A stretch of DNA of 53,797 bases from Paramecium octaurelia (taxonomy: Eukaryota; Ciliophora; Oligohymenophorea; Peniculida; Parameciidae). Positions 24,751-38,008 of this stretch are shown here, piece after piece. The stretch covers positions 400,181-453,977 of the forward strand of contig CAJJDP010000078.1 in the NCBI GenBank assembly GCA_905182995.1, in the 5' to 3' direction. A program made the translations under genes and the position numbers. The notes under the pieces are model-generated. The model ran no database searches, had not been told where the DNA came from, and saw only the letters and a list, made by a program, of their open reading frames with translations. Each line of letters begins with the position of its first letter. Positions within the stretch are counted from its first letter, which is position 1.

Positions 24751-27700
24751 ATGGGAATTATATTTATTTTATTAGTGTGCCTTCAAATTCACTTAAACTC
24801 TTCAAAACTGCCTTGCTAAGATTAATAATTTCAACCGTTTTTCAGTTGCTATTAACAAATTTCAAGTTGTTATTTTTTAGAAGGAGATGATGAAGACTAT
24901 TCAAAAATTTAGCATATTGACAATTAAATTATAAAACCTTCATTTATAATTTCTTGTGAAGAGGACCCAATATTTATTAAAATAATTGACTCCTTGGATT
25001 AAAACAAAAAAATTCAGGAGAAATTGTTGTGTTCCCTATTTCGTAACCTTGAATATTTTATCGTTTGTACAAGTTTTGACTTAGTTTAAAATGAAGATTA
25101 AATCACCACAAATGAGAAGTTCAGATTTGGCACAAAAATTGCTAGCACAGAAAACTGTGATGAAATGGATATAAATGAAGATGGAGGTTTAAATTTATTT
25201 TGTTTAAGTTAATCTACTTTAAAATAGTATAGTTTAAATCTATCAAGCAGGAATACTACATTAATTTTAGAGATTGATTTTCAAGACCAATTATTAGATA
25301 ATTGCAAATTAAAATATTATTAATGGAAATAAAATGTCTATATTGTCGTATTTTATCATTGTTCTAGCTGGAAAGTATTACTTTTCAATAAAAGTGAAAT
25401 GAAAACTTTATTAGAGGCTTCCAAGAAAGACAAGATTATTTAAATTTAAACTTTATCCTTTATTAATGATGTAACCTTTTGTAAATCAATTGAAAAGATG
25501 TTATTCATCTATTTGATAGAAAATAATTTTTACCTTGAAATAAAAGTGAATGGTGAGCTTAAATATTTACTATTTCAGCATACAAAGCGCATACACAAAT
25601 TATTACTCTAAACAAAATGCTCAATCACAGTTTTGGTGGATTCTTTAGAAGATATTAATTAAAATATAAGTCATTCTACAATTATTAGATAGATCAATTT
25701 AAATTTAACAAATCCAAATCATAATATCTACTTTAATTCTGATATTCTTTACCTATAATAAGAGTCTGAATTAACTGTGTTTTTGAATCTATATATTAAT
25801 CAGACTTATCAAATAGGAAAGACTTAGTTACATTTTTTTTAATTTGATAACATATTCTGTTAATTCGATCAATCCAAAAACGGTTTATAATTTTATAGAT
25901 ATTATAAATTTAGTAGTTTAATTAAACCAAAAAAGAAGTACCTCTTCTTAGTTTTCAGCTGGAAGTTGTTTTAAAAAAATGCTGTGCAAAATTGCTTTAG
26001 ACTATTGAAAAATAATGCTACAAAAGAAGAAAAATTAGTTAAGTTGATAACGTTGCACAAAATTTGTTAGAGTAACTTTTAAAGCATTATTTTCAAATCG
26101 GAACCTTAAACCTTATTTAAAAATAGTTCATTCACAATATCTAATAATAAGAGCAGCATAAATGTAAGTATAAGAATTAATAATAAATTTTTGGACTCTT
26201 GTCTATAAATGCCTAAACTATTTCATATTTAAGGCAATGTTGAATTTTTAAAAATAAATCTACCTGATTACATCGTTTTTCAAAATAAAACTAATTTTTA
26301 CATTTTTAATTGCACTTAAAATAAAATATTAATTTCGGTTAACAGAGTTAAATTTGATGTACTTGAATCTGATGAAAACTATTATATAGTTGAGAAAAAC
26401 AATAATAGTCATTTCTTGAGAATAATTTAATTAAATCCTAATTCAGAGTTCTAATTAAACATAAAATTTGATGAAGCAATTATAAGAGCAGAACAAATTG
26501 CTTAAAATGTATTTATCTACTTGAACAATTCAAATTAACTTCCAATAATATATTAAAATTATGTATCAGATTCATATAGAAAATATCTTTAAAAAAGTCT
26601 TTAATCCTCAGAACCTATTCTATTTTATTTTGAATCTCAAAATTTAAAGGTTATTTAATATCCAAATGTTATAGCTGTTGAAGATTCAGGATATGTAGCG
26701 TGTTTTAATTTTTTAGAAGATTAAATAATTTCAATTCAAATCTAATCAAGCATAAATAAAGACTGCTTAATAGTAGCAATACAAATTATCACAAGATCAC
26801 TTACTCTTAATTATTTTAATGATCATTATATACATTAAATTTCAAATTATACTTTTTCTGATTATTAATTTTCATATCCTTTCGTGTACAAATTAAACTT
26901 TTAGCATTTAGCTATTTTAATGAAGCGAAATTAGGAATTTTATATAGCTCTATTTTAATTCAATATTTCCTTCTTGTATTTATAAGACATTATTGCAACT
27001 GATTCAACCTATTTTACATTTTCCTAAAGTAATCTATTGTATTCTAGTAATAAGTAGTGGATGTTTCGATTTACTAATTATTTTTAAATAGATATTGAGT
27101 CAGACGATAAATTTTCTACAGAGTTATCATAATTCTATTAAACAGATTTATATCCAGGTAAAAAAGAGTAATAAAGCATACAATTAAATATCTTAATTTA
27201 CAACCTTTGCTATAAGTTATATCCTTTTAGGGATTTATTCAGATTTGAAATTCAATAAAATGAAATTTTAAAATTGAACATTTCTGATATTTTTCTTGGC
27301 CCAATTAATAGTTTGTCACTAGTAAGTAGTTCATCCTTAGTGTTGAATGGACCCTTTTAATTTATAAGAAAATTAGAATATTGCAGTCTAAACACTTCTA
27401 GTTTTTGTATTTAAAAGTACAATATTAAAAGTTAAACCTAAGAACATACGTTTAAAGCTATTATTATGAATAATTAAGTTTATGAAATTATTAACAATCA
27501 TCCAAATGAGATGAATAATTATATTATCTTTATCAATTAGTCATATTATCTTTGGTTTTCATAATTTAGTTAAAATCTTTAAATTCAATTGATTTAATGT
27601 TCTGGATTAATTGATGAATATTGTAATGTCATATCCGATATTAATGAAAAACTTTAGATAAAATCGATTGTTGGGGAGAATGTGATGAGAACAGGAAATT

Positions 27701-28614
27701 TAATAAAACTATAAATTACATTGAAGCAGATTTTTATCTATTTTGAAGATATCAATTTTATTGAAGTACCAATTACTGGTAAGATCTTGGATGTACGGTT
27801 TATTGAAGGATAAAAGGATCAAAGTTAATATTTATTTTTATAATAAAAGGACAAGAATTCCTCTGAGGTAGAATTAATCATTTACTCGATAAATTTAAAT
27901 CACTATAGCCTTTTATATTATTTATCTATTTCAAAAGAACTCTAAATAGAATTAAGTAAGTTCAGATAATAGGGCTTTAAATTTCTAAAATTAGTCTCAT
28001 GCATTTAAGTTGCTAATTTAACTAAAATTAAGCTTTTCATGAGAAACTAACATTTTACATATTTGTATTACTTAATGTTAGATCGATAAAATAATTAAAT
28101 TTAATTAGAATCACAAAAGTCAATTAGAAATTGGGGCACTTTTGATTTTGGCATTGATTAATTCACATTAGACTATTTCGACGAGAATATTTTGGTTTTA
28201 AAAGAATTGAAAGATAAATAATTTTAATATTATGATCTTAGAGAAGAAAAGAGCTTTTATGATTATTTCCATAAATCAATGAATTAAATCATTACAAAGC
28301 GAATAAATACTACACATTTCATTTTTTTCCATAACTCTATTTTTCATCTAGGAACAATTGGATATTAAATAGAATAGCAGAATTTATCACAAAGTAATTA
28401 TAATATTGAGTTGTATGCATCAAACGATATATCAGAAGAAAAAGCTTTGTTTTAGATACTTTTAATAACCTCTAAGAATTAATTTACGATTTTATTAATT
28501 TAATTATTATGTTTAATTTTCATAATTTTTTATTTAAGAAATATGAAAACAAGCAATCAAAATTAAAACAAAAGATGCTCAAATCTTTAAGTTACATAAT
28601 TTAGAAATATATGA
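24751..28614 (+). CDS. Large orphan type I membrane or secreted protein, intact
   Basis: One frame of 1,287 codons without any TGA, from the Met at 24751 to the TGA at 28612. No intron is needed. The N-terminus is a clear signal peptide (MGIIFILLVCLQIHLNSS) followed by a small Cys cluster (LPCQDQ; FFSCYQQISSCYF; FIISCEEDP). The long middle alternates beta-strand-like hydrophobic and polar segments, such as FLKINLPDYIVFQNKTNFYI, EDSGYVACFNFLEDQIISIQ and VPITGKILDVRFIEGQ, compatible with propeller or beta-sandwich repeats, though no repeat consensus is obvious. Near the C-terminus one hydrophobic span (FTILLIQLLCLIFIIFYL, about residue 1255) precedes a short basic tail, giving a type I topology. 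I do not recognise the family. All internal Trp are TGG. It is a good reference for the local code: TAA/TAG occur dozens of times in frame. The upstream neighbour is non-coding; the downstream neighbour is on the other strand. Confidence 0.88.
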
Positions 28615-28729
28615 TTTATTTTTACAAAATGTGTATAATTGCAAAATAAAATTTCAATGTATTTTTCATTTTATTAAAAGTTTTTATTTCTTATCATTTA
28701 ATTCAAAATTTTTAATTATTCTATTTTTT

Positions 28730-30360
28730 TATTTTTCCTAGCTTATTAAATTGTAAGATAAATAAAGAGTTCGTTTAGTAAGTTGTAATGTCGAGTAATA
28801 ATGTGCTCGGATTTCATATCTTCATTTTGATTTAATTTTAATATAAAAGTTAGAGATAAATGTATTGATATCTTACGCTTTAGAAGTATCCTTTATAAGT
28901 TTGGATGAATTAAAAACGATGTATTAAAAAGTATACAAATCAAACAAAATGGTCATTTTAAATCAATACTTATATGTATTGAGATTTTTTATGATGAAAA
29001 TACTGAGCAATTATCAATATTATATTTTAGATTTATAATTCTATAAATACTTTTGTAAAATTAGAAAAATAGGAGATTTAAACATAAATTTCAAATTGAA
29101 ATTAGCTTTGTTTGTGGTAAGAATAAAAGTACAATAGAATAGAATTTGATAAATCATAAAAAAGGTTTTTCTGTATTCTTTGGTCGTATTTTAGGCAAGA
29201 TAGTCCTTACGCTTCATTATTATTGTTCTTTTACCTTATACGATAATAATGTAACCAATCTTAAATAAGGCTAATAGTAATCCAAAAATAATATCATTAT
29301 CTTTGCAAACCTATCAGTATTTTGAACTATTTGTTATACTTAGCAAAGTCAGGATGAGAAGAGATACTCAAAAAATGTAAAATTTATAATTGGCAAATGA
29401 TACCTGATAACAGATTTGTTAGCATAATTATTCCTAGATACATAGTATAATAGAGACTAATCAGCATATCTGCATTGATTGAGTAAAATTAGAATTTACC
29501 AAACGATTCTAATATTTTTTAGTTAAAAGCTAAAGTAAATAAATCTACTAAATTAATTGTAAAAAAGGGTGAATTGAAATTAGATCAGAAAATTCAAAAT
29601 ATATTGAGAAATTTTCTGGATAAGCAACATTAATAAACCTGTGATATGATTAATATTACAAAGTATCTAAAACGTCAAAACAATTTGAAGGGTTACCTGA
29701 CAATAATATAATAAAGCTTGATAGGCCAAGAATTATAAGAATTAGAAAGTTGAATTAATGAGCTTTTGAAGAAGCTTATTTCTATTGTTCGTTAAAAACA
29801 ATTGGATTTTTCAATTTTAATTCAAGTTCTTTGTTCATAATTTCTAAATCATAATTATTGACTAAAGAAGTGTTAAAGAAAACTTAGAAAATTAGGTCTT
29901 TTTACTGAATTAAGTCCATTATTCACATTAATCATCTAATTACATATTTCACACTATGGAGGAAATTCAAAGATCCTGAGGGTAAAATCAGTAATCCCCC
30001 AAAAAATTTCACCATATTCCTAAAAATTATTAGAATCGGTCAAAAAAATTGAAATTTAAAGTTTAGACTCTAATGATAGAAAAATTATCTATCCTCTCTT
30101 TGAGTTTGTAAGAATCCTACGACGCACACTCATAAGAGAAATAGTTTTGTTGACAATCCCTATATTATATCATCTAAAGATGCCATTAACATAAAATTCC
30201 CTGGATAAGAAATGAAAGGCTAAAATTCTATCTCGCAAGCGTAATGAGGAGGAAAAAAAAAGGTTGTATACATCACCTAATATTTGCTTCCCTCAGGTGA
30301 GCTATATAATACAATAATATGTTATTTTGTATGAGAATTTTTTTCAATTCAAAAGCTGCA
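28730..30360 (-). pseudogene. Broken paralogue of the DUF4215 multi-TM protein
   Basis: The minus strand holds pieces that align in order with the C-terminal membrane region of the gene at 15752-19760. For example LDTLQYQSYHRFINVAYPEN corresponds to LDALQQQSYLKFINVLYPQT, and ILESFGKFQFYSINADM to YIESYEKFKFYQVNAD. The pieces sit in at least three frames, separated by frame steps and TGA codons. A further piece (FFFPPHYACEIEFQPFISYP) resembles the N-terminal LQLPPHYRMKISLTLY of the intact gene, while the whole Cys-rich DUF4215 array appears to be missing between them. It is therefore best explained as a deleted and decaying copy. The reading on the opposite strand, which is also fairly open, is a shadow. 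Confidence 0.65.
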
Positions 30361-31266
30361 TGACACTATTTATGCAAAATGATTCGCAATAATAAAACCT
30401 GCTCATATATGATAATGATTTGATATATAAATCTACAAATAGTGGTATATTAAATGCTATTTTATACTAGTATTAATTATTTTACTTATAGCAAAAAGAG
30501 GTCTCTCATTTGAAACACAGACCAATCCTGGTTTATGGAAAATTTTAATTTTTGATCTTTCTTTATGTTTTTGGCTTTTTCATTCGTTCCTAGAGTTTGG
30601 ATGCTTTAGTCTTTTATTTTGTTTCAATGACTGCAAAAAAAAGAATTCAGAAAATAGGATTGAAAACCACTTTGTTGAACTTTATATAAAGATGTAGCAA
30701 AAAAAATATACTCCTTTTTTATATTCCTTTATAAAACAAGTATTCTAATTTTCAAGAGAAATTTTAATATATAAATAAGAAGAAGCGATTCTTATTATCT
30801 TTAAAAATAGTTTATCCATTTATCCACTCTTTCATATCAGATGATAATTAAGTAATATCAAAAATTTTTCTTATTAAATATTTATTATAACATTTCATCA
30901 AATTACTGGCTTTAGAAAAGAAATTGTAATAATTAAGAAATATTTCTGTTTTATTTTAAAATACATTTATGGTATATAAATCCCTAAAATGAAATTTTAG
31001 TCTACCTGGTAAGAAAATGTACCATTGATAATCAAACTGATATTCTGCTAGTAGAGAGTATTAATCGAATAAGATTAAGTATATCGCACAATTTTGTCAC
31101 GTCTGAATAAATTCAAACTAGAATTAAACTCAAGAAATATATGAATAAATATTTTAATCTATATTTGCTTTAAAATTACTTAAATAAATGTAAATTAATT
31201 TTATACCTACTTTTAGCAAAGTCATATGAAGAAATAGATTTTAATCATTACGATAAAATAAAAAAA
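30361..31266. other. No supported gene
   Basis: AT-rich, frames are short on both strands. It may include remains of the 5' end of the broken paralogue to the left. No repeats or RNA genes recognised. Confidence 0.4.
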
Positions 31267-33177
31267 ATGATAATATTAAGCAATTATCTTCATATTATAT
31301 ACAAAAATCCTCCTTATCCTTTGCCTAAGGATATATCAGTAACTTAAGACTACTTTGATTTTGGTTAAAAAGATATTAGCAACAGATTCAAGAGAATATT
31401 TTTTCTTTAAAGAGCAATAGATTAAAAGAAATTAACAAGAAAACGATACTCTTATTCAATTTCAAGCCTTACTTAAATAAAAAATTATTAAAAGTTCCAG
31501 GATAAAAATAATAATTGATTCAGAATTATTATCAAAGTTAATTAAATTTAAGACCAAATTTAATGTTATTTCAATTCTACTAAAAAATTTCAATCTTTAA
31601 TTTGATTTATTATCATATATTTATGCTCCATCATAATAGATTTATATAATAGTTACTTTTCAGATAAGAATACGGGCAGCAAACGAAAAGGCTTGTCTAT
31701 ATTTAGGTATATAGAACGCTATTTAATATATCTCATTTAAACAAGTACATATTCATTTCTGACAAGGGATAATTTAATTGATAGAGGGTTATTGACTTCC
31801 CAAAAAAGAACTACTACACGATTCTCTAATCGTTCTCTATGCTTTACGGATTTCCGTAACGGATCTATTTCTACACTTTCTTAAATGAAGCGAAACTAGC
31901 TTTCTTACTTACTCTCCATCTGAATCATTCCTCCTTAAACTGATATTTACCTATAAAAATAGAATTTAATACAATATAAACTGTTGGGAGAAAAAAAAGC
32001 TAAAAGCCTTTTATCTTTTCTTCTATATTAATGGTTTTTAGCAAATTTCTTTAGTATAATTAGAGCCTCTTTAAAATGGTCATAGACATACTTCTCATAA
32101 AAAGATTAGGGAATTAAATTTTGAATTCACTAGCAAATCACTTTTAAACTTTACATTACACTTCTCAATGTTTTTAATATCGAATCAATGAATTGCCAAT
32201 TTAATAATTTGAAATTTCTTCATTTTATAAATCGTTTTAATTTCTGGCTGCTAAGTTAGATTTTGTCAATGTTTTTAAATGACCTCAATTTTATTGATAC
32301 TAAAAATTAAATAAAAACTATATTGTTACAAGAATAGCAGCAAATAACTATAACTGTTTTATATTCTCATTTAAGGTATAACTAATAATTCTTAAGGAAA
32401 TTAATAAGGGTTAATTAATTGTCATCTATATTTGCTTTTGTAAAAATATCTTTTAAACAAACTCATCAGATCTGAATATTTTTTTTAAATAAAAATCAGG
32501 CACTAAATTGCATTTGTGTCATCAATTAATAAACTGAATAAAAAAAATAATTGTAATATTTTCTGAAAGTAAGAGAACTCTTACCTATTTTAATAACTTT
32601 GTATTGACTGGTAAAGGAAACTTTAAATAAAAAATCGTTGTTGCACAATTCTGCCGAACTTATTGAATAAGTAAGTCAAAATTAATTTACTTTTATTCTG
32701 CCAATAAATAACAAATTTCTAGAATCAAGCTAAGAGTAAGATAGCTATCCTTAATGTATAGGTAGAACCTACTCAACTAGCATCGAAATTCAAAAAATTA
32801 GAAAAATAAACAAGGACCATCATAAATAAATAAGTCCAGATGAGGCAAAGTTGAACTTAAATAGTCAAAACAAATTATTGTCTATTTATAATTACATTAA
32901 TACTTATTTCTTATGGGAAGGAGAGGAACTTGCTCAGAGTAGATTAAAGAAGTATGATGATATTGATTAAAAATGCCTATTTTTTATCAAAACACTCTTT
33001 TTTCTTAGATATCTCTTAACAATGCTTCATTTAACTGTTTTCATCATGAAGGTCGTCTACGGTAATTTGTTATTAAAAAATCGAATCCATTAAATCGATT
33101 TTTATTTATTAGTTCTCTCTAGGAGTTATAATTCAATCGTCATATTTTATGATTTCTAAAGAAAATCTAAGAAATGA
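31267..33177 (+). pseudogene. Unknown gene, one frame interrupted by several TGA
   Basis: Three coding-like blocks lie in the same reading frame. Block 1 (31267-31518) has YKNPPYPLPKDISVTQDYF. Block 2 (about 31630-31923) has RGLLTSQKRTTTRFSNRSLC. Block 3 (32608-33177, 189 codons without TGA) has KDHHKQISPDEAKLNLN, YFLWEGEELAQSRLKKYDD and a hydrophobic FIKTLFFLRYLLTMLHL. After the TGA at 33175 the same frame continues with QTEQNSPKAIQLFAEAPQ to about 33520, overlapping the start of the next gene in another frame. Between blocks, TGA codons recur at nearly the chance rate. Either a gene is decaying, or several short exons are joined by introns I cannot place. No family recognised. Confidence 0.45.
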
Positions 33178-33403
33178 TAATTTTACTCACAAACTGAATA
33201 GAATTCACCCAAAGCAATTTAACTCTTTGCCGAAGCTCCTTAAAACGATATTTAAGTATGCATGAATTGATTTTCGATTTATTCAATCAATAGGCGAAGA
33301 TATTTTGATATTAATATGACTTAAATCAAGATTGAAATAGTTTTAGATTACGTTTCTCTAACTAATACCTTAGATGAATCAGTAATAAAAGTGAGGACAT
33401 TAA

Positions 33404-36400
33404 ATGAACATTATATTCATAATATACTATTGTTCATTCATCTCCATGTTTCGAAAAAAAGTAAATCATAGAGAAGTTAATATTGTTCTTCACTCAATTT
33501 CAACTCTATTCAATGAATTTTAAACCTTATAAAGTTTGATCTTTGATTACAACATTTAAATGAAATATTTTTTGATTCTTAGAAAAGATGTAGTAATAGA
33601 AATTCAATGTTATTTTTAAAAAAAGAAAATGAATTGCAATTATAGGTAAAAAGAAGATTTGAGTGAGATTTTAGCTGATTTAAAAGATATTGATGAATTA
33701 TTCTTGAAAGTCATGTTTAAAATATTCAAAAGAGAAAAAATTCAAGATTGTGTAGAATTTCTTTCAAAAGATGAGAATTAAAGACGAATCGAATAATATT
33801 ATATCCAAGAAGAAAATCTATCCCATTTGGTTAAGGAAAATAAGATTAAAGGAAAAGAGAGTGTTTAGAAAATTACTTAAACTGTCAACAAAATTATCAA
33901 TCACGATTTTAATAGGAATAATTATTCCTAACAAAAGTACAGAACAATCAGATTAGAACTAATTTAAAAAATTTCAGATGATAAGAAGATCTTCGAATTT
34001 TTATAATTTCTAGTTCACCTTACAAGTATAGATAATAGATTTATCTAATGTGGTTCGAATTCACTTAATGTGTTGATTTAAATGAAGGTTGATCTGAGGG
34101 GAAAAGTGTTTGAAAATATCAAGATTAAAGATACATCTTTAATTGGTGCTAACTTTGTAGGATGCAATTTGAGTGGATCTCAATTTGAAAATGTTGATAT
34201 TAGTGGAATGAATTTAAATGGAGCGTAGTTATTTAATTGCAAATGGAATAGAATTAAAATACATGAATTATATAAATTAGAAGGTCACATTAGTAACGTT
34301 TATTCAATATGCATATCACCTGACGGTACAACATTAGCATCTAGCAGTGCAGATAAATCTATCCGTTTATGGGATGTTAAAACAGGATAGTAAAAAGCCA
34401 AACTAAATATTCATAGAGATAATGTGAGATCAGTATGCTTCTCTCCTGATGGTAAGACATTAGCATCTTGCAGTCACGATAAGACTATTTGTTTATGGAG
34501 TATTTAGACAAGAAAATTAAAATTGAAATTATAAGGACATAGATAGTCAGTTATTTCAATATGTTTCTCTCCTGATGGTATTACTTTAGTATCTGGTAGT
34601 ATAGATAAATCTATCTACTTATGGAATACTAAGACAGGGCAATAAAAAGCAATAATTAATGGTCATACTGGTTGTGTAAATTCAATCTGCTTTTCACCTG
34701 AAGGCTCAACATTAGCATCTGGCAGTGATGATCAGACGATCCGATTATGGGATATTACAACAATGCAATAAAAAACTAAATTAGTTGGTCATAATGGTGG
34801 AGTTAATGCTGTATGCTTTTCACCTGATGGTACAACATTAGCATCTGGTAGTTCAGATAACTTTATTTATTTATGGGATGTTAAGACAACACTATAGAAA
34901 GCTAAATTAGATGGTCATAATGGTTGTGTGAATTCATTATGTTTCTCAAAAGATGGAACAACTTTAGCATCTGGAAATGCAGATAACTCCATTCATTTAT
35001 GGGATAATAAGACAGGACAATAAAAAGTCAAATTAGATGGTCATATTGGTTAAGTATATTCAGTATGCTTCTCACCTGATAATGCTATATTAGCAAGCGG
35101 TAGTGCAGATAAGTCAATCCATTTATGGGATTTTAAGATTAGTCTATAAGAAGCTAATTTGGATGGGCATACTGGTTAAGTAAATTCAGTTTGCTTTTCA
35201 CCTGATGGTACAACTTTAGCATCTGGCAGCGCGGATAAATCAATCTGCTTATGGAATATTAAGACAGGAAAATAAAAAGTTAAAATGAATGGTCACAGTG
35301 GTAGCGTAAATTCAGTCTGTTTTTCACCTGATGGTACAACATTAGCATCTAGCAGTGATGATAAGACGATCCTATTATGGGATGTTAAGACAGGATAATA
35401 AAAAGCTAAATTAGATAGTCATTGTGGTAAAGTGAATTCAGTTTGTTTTTCACCTGATGGTTCTACACTAGCATCTGGTAGCGTAGATAAATCAATCCGT
35501 TTATGGGATGTCAAGAGGAGGCAATAAAAATCAAAATTAAGTGGACATAGTAGCTGGGTCCAATCAGTATGTTTTTCTTCTGATGGTTTAAAATTAGCAT
35601 CTAGTAGTGATGATAAGTCTATTTGTATTTGGGATATTAAAAAAGGTATATAAAAAGCCAAATTAGACGGACATAGTGGTTATGTTATTTCTGTATGCTT
35701 TTCACCTGATAATTCTACATTAGCCTCGTGTAGTGAAGATAAATCTTTACGTTTATGGGATGTTTCAACAGCAACATAAAAAGCCATATTAGATGAGCAT
35801 AGACATGTTTTTCGAAGTGTGTGCTTTTCTTGGGATGGTAAAATATTGGCATCTGGCAGTGATGATAAGTCAATTTGTTTATGGAATTTAATGACAGGAT
35901 AATTAAAGGTCAAATTAGATGGTCATACTAGCGGAGTGCGATCAGTGTGCTTTTCACCTGATGGTTCTATATTAGCATCAGGTAGTTATGACAGCTCTAT
36001 ACGCTTATGGAGTATAGGGGCAAGTATATCTAAATTTAGACAGAAAGGACATAGTAAATCTGTCTTTTCTATATGTTTTTCTCCTGATGGTTCTTCTTTA
36101 GTTTCTAGCAGTGAGGATAAATCTATTCGTTTATGGGAAATTAAAACAGGACGAAAAATAGCCAAATTTGATGGCCATAGTGATTGTGTATTTTCAGTTT
36201 GTTTTTCTCCCGATGGCACTACATTAGCATCTGGTAGTGGTGATAAATCTATTCGCTTATGGAATGTTAAGACAGGATAATAAAAAACCTAATTAGAAGG
36301 TCATCGCGATTTTGTTCGATCAGTGTGTTTTTCTCCGGATGGCAACTTTTTAGCATCTGGTAGCGATGATAAGTCTATTCGTTTATGGCATATTAAGAAA

Positions 36401-37510
36401 GGAAAATAAATAATTTAATTTGATGGTCACACTCATTATGTTTTCTCTGTATGCTTTTCTCCTAATGGTACTAAATTAGCATCTGGTAGTGTGGATAATT
36501 CTATTCGTATTTGGGATGTTAAGACAGGATTATTAAAAAAATAATTAGATGGCCATAGTTCTATTATACGATCAGTTTGCTTTTCTCCTGATGGTATTAC
36601 AGTAGCATCTGGTAGTGATGATAAGTCTATTCGTTTATGGGACTCCTCAACAGGACAATTAAAAGCCAAATTAGATGGTCATATTAGTGGAGTTAGATCA
36701 GTGTGCTTTTCACCTGATGGTCGTTAATTAGCTTCTAGTAGTGTGGATCTGTCAATCCGTTTATGGAATACTAAGACTTTACAATAGACAACCATATTAG
36801 AAGGTCATAATAAAACTGTTTTTGCAGTTTGCTTCTCTCCTGATGGAACTAATTTAGCATCTGCCAGTGCAGATAACTTTATATATTTGAGAGATGTTAA
36901 GTCAGGTAAATTTAAAGCCATCCAAAATGCTCATATTAATTATGGACGATCAATAACTCTCTCACCTGATGGTACTATATTAGGATCTGATAATGGTGAT
37001 AAATCAATCTATTTGAATGATGTTAAAACAGGTTAATACATGGAATGCTTTGATAATCGTTAAAACAAAATTTCGGGATAATTTCAAACACTCACATTTA
37101 ACAATAAACCTTACAGGAATGGTATTAATATTATTTTATTTAGCCACATGCAATATTACTCTTCAACTTATATCCAAATAGTTAATATTTTAATCTTAAG
37201 GGACTTTAATCTGGAAAGGAGAGTTTGTAAATCAATTAGGCATGGATTTGAGAATATTGTTTTAGGAAAGAGGAAGTCTTATATTTTTAAACCAAATAGA
37301 TTCACAATAAAAATAAAATTGATTATTATTATAAAGCAATTATAAATAAAAAATTACATAGAAAATTAAGTATTTATTTTGCTCTTCTTTTTAATAATAT
37401 TAATGTATTTTCCCTAAATTTAAATTATAAAATTTCTTATATAAGGAGCACATAAGGAGTGCAATATTCCTATCCATCCTGAATTAACAAAAGAGAAAGG
37501 TTTAAGTTGA
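33404..37510 (+). CDS. Giant WD40-repeat protein (22 repeats) with pentapeptide-like prefix
   Basis: One uninterrupted frame, about 1,368 codons, ends at the TGA at 37508. An N-terminal helical domain ([38 protein letters not shown]) is followed by a pentapeptide-like element ([20 protein letters not shown], about residues 240-285). Then come 22 WD40 repeats of 42 aa (residues about 297-1211) with the core [34 protein letters not shown]. Repeats are nearly identical even at the nucleotide level. A divergent tail (about 150 aa, basic and hydrophobic) follows the last repeat; its coding status is less certain. WD40 arrays make propellers, and 22 repeats would give three seven-bladed propellers plus one. 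The start is chosen as the first Met of the open frame (33404); the paralogue at 1-1440 shows similarity only from about residue 30, so the Met at 33446 or an upstream exon are alternatives. No internal TGA; every Trp is TGG. Confidence 0.9.
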
Positions 37511-38008
37511 CTTGATCGTCTGTAAATAATTAACAACTGCCAGTAAACCCAAGAATCACCTTAAATTTAACCCTAAATCTTTAGATTATCCCCAATTAGA
37601 TTGTAATTTATGTTGCACACTGAATGGTTAGTAATTGATCTTGCTCTAACATCTTATAAAGCAAAACCGATTAGTGATCTAAATAGAAAGTTTATGCCTA
37701 GTGACAATTACAAATATGAAAATGGTAGGTAGATAAGACGCAACTTAGGAAATTTGCAACAACTATGATTTTCAGCCACCCTTTGAAGTATACTCTAGAT
37801 TTTAACTAAGATGTCTTACTCAGAAATTCTAATAAATTGTTTTATACCTAAAGCATTTCATTAGTTTAGCTAAGATTTAGGATTTGAGGATCATTTTCAA
37901 TATGGATTCCAAATGATTCCTAATGATTCCCAATGATTAGAGTGTAAGAACTATCAATAAATAAAATCCGATTATATTTTAATTACTAATAATTAAATTT
38001 ACTAATAA
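37511..38008. other. Intergenic
   Basis: No supported gene. A short triplication of GATTCCNAATGATTCC-like words lies at about 37900-37940. Confidence 0.5.

Noticed and set aside
28850..29760. A fairly open plus-strand frame
   Set aside because: The minus strand aligns in order with the intact DUF4215 gene's membrane region, so the plus reading is a shadow.
35419..36669. Several 77-80-codon minus-strand ORFs with repeated SSLPDAN-like residues
   Set aside because: They are antisense shadows of the nearly identical WD40 repeats and follow the repeat period.
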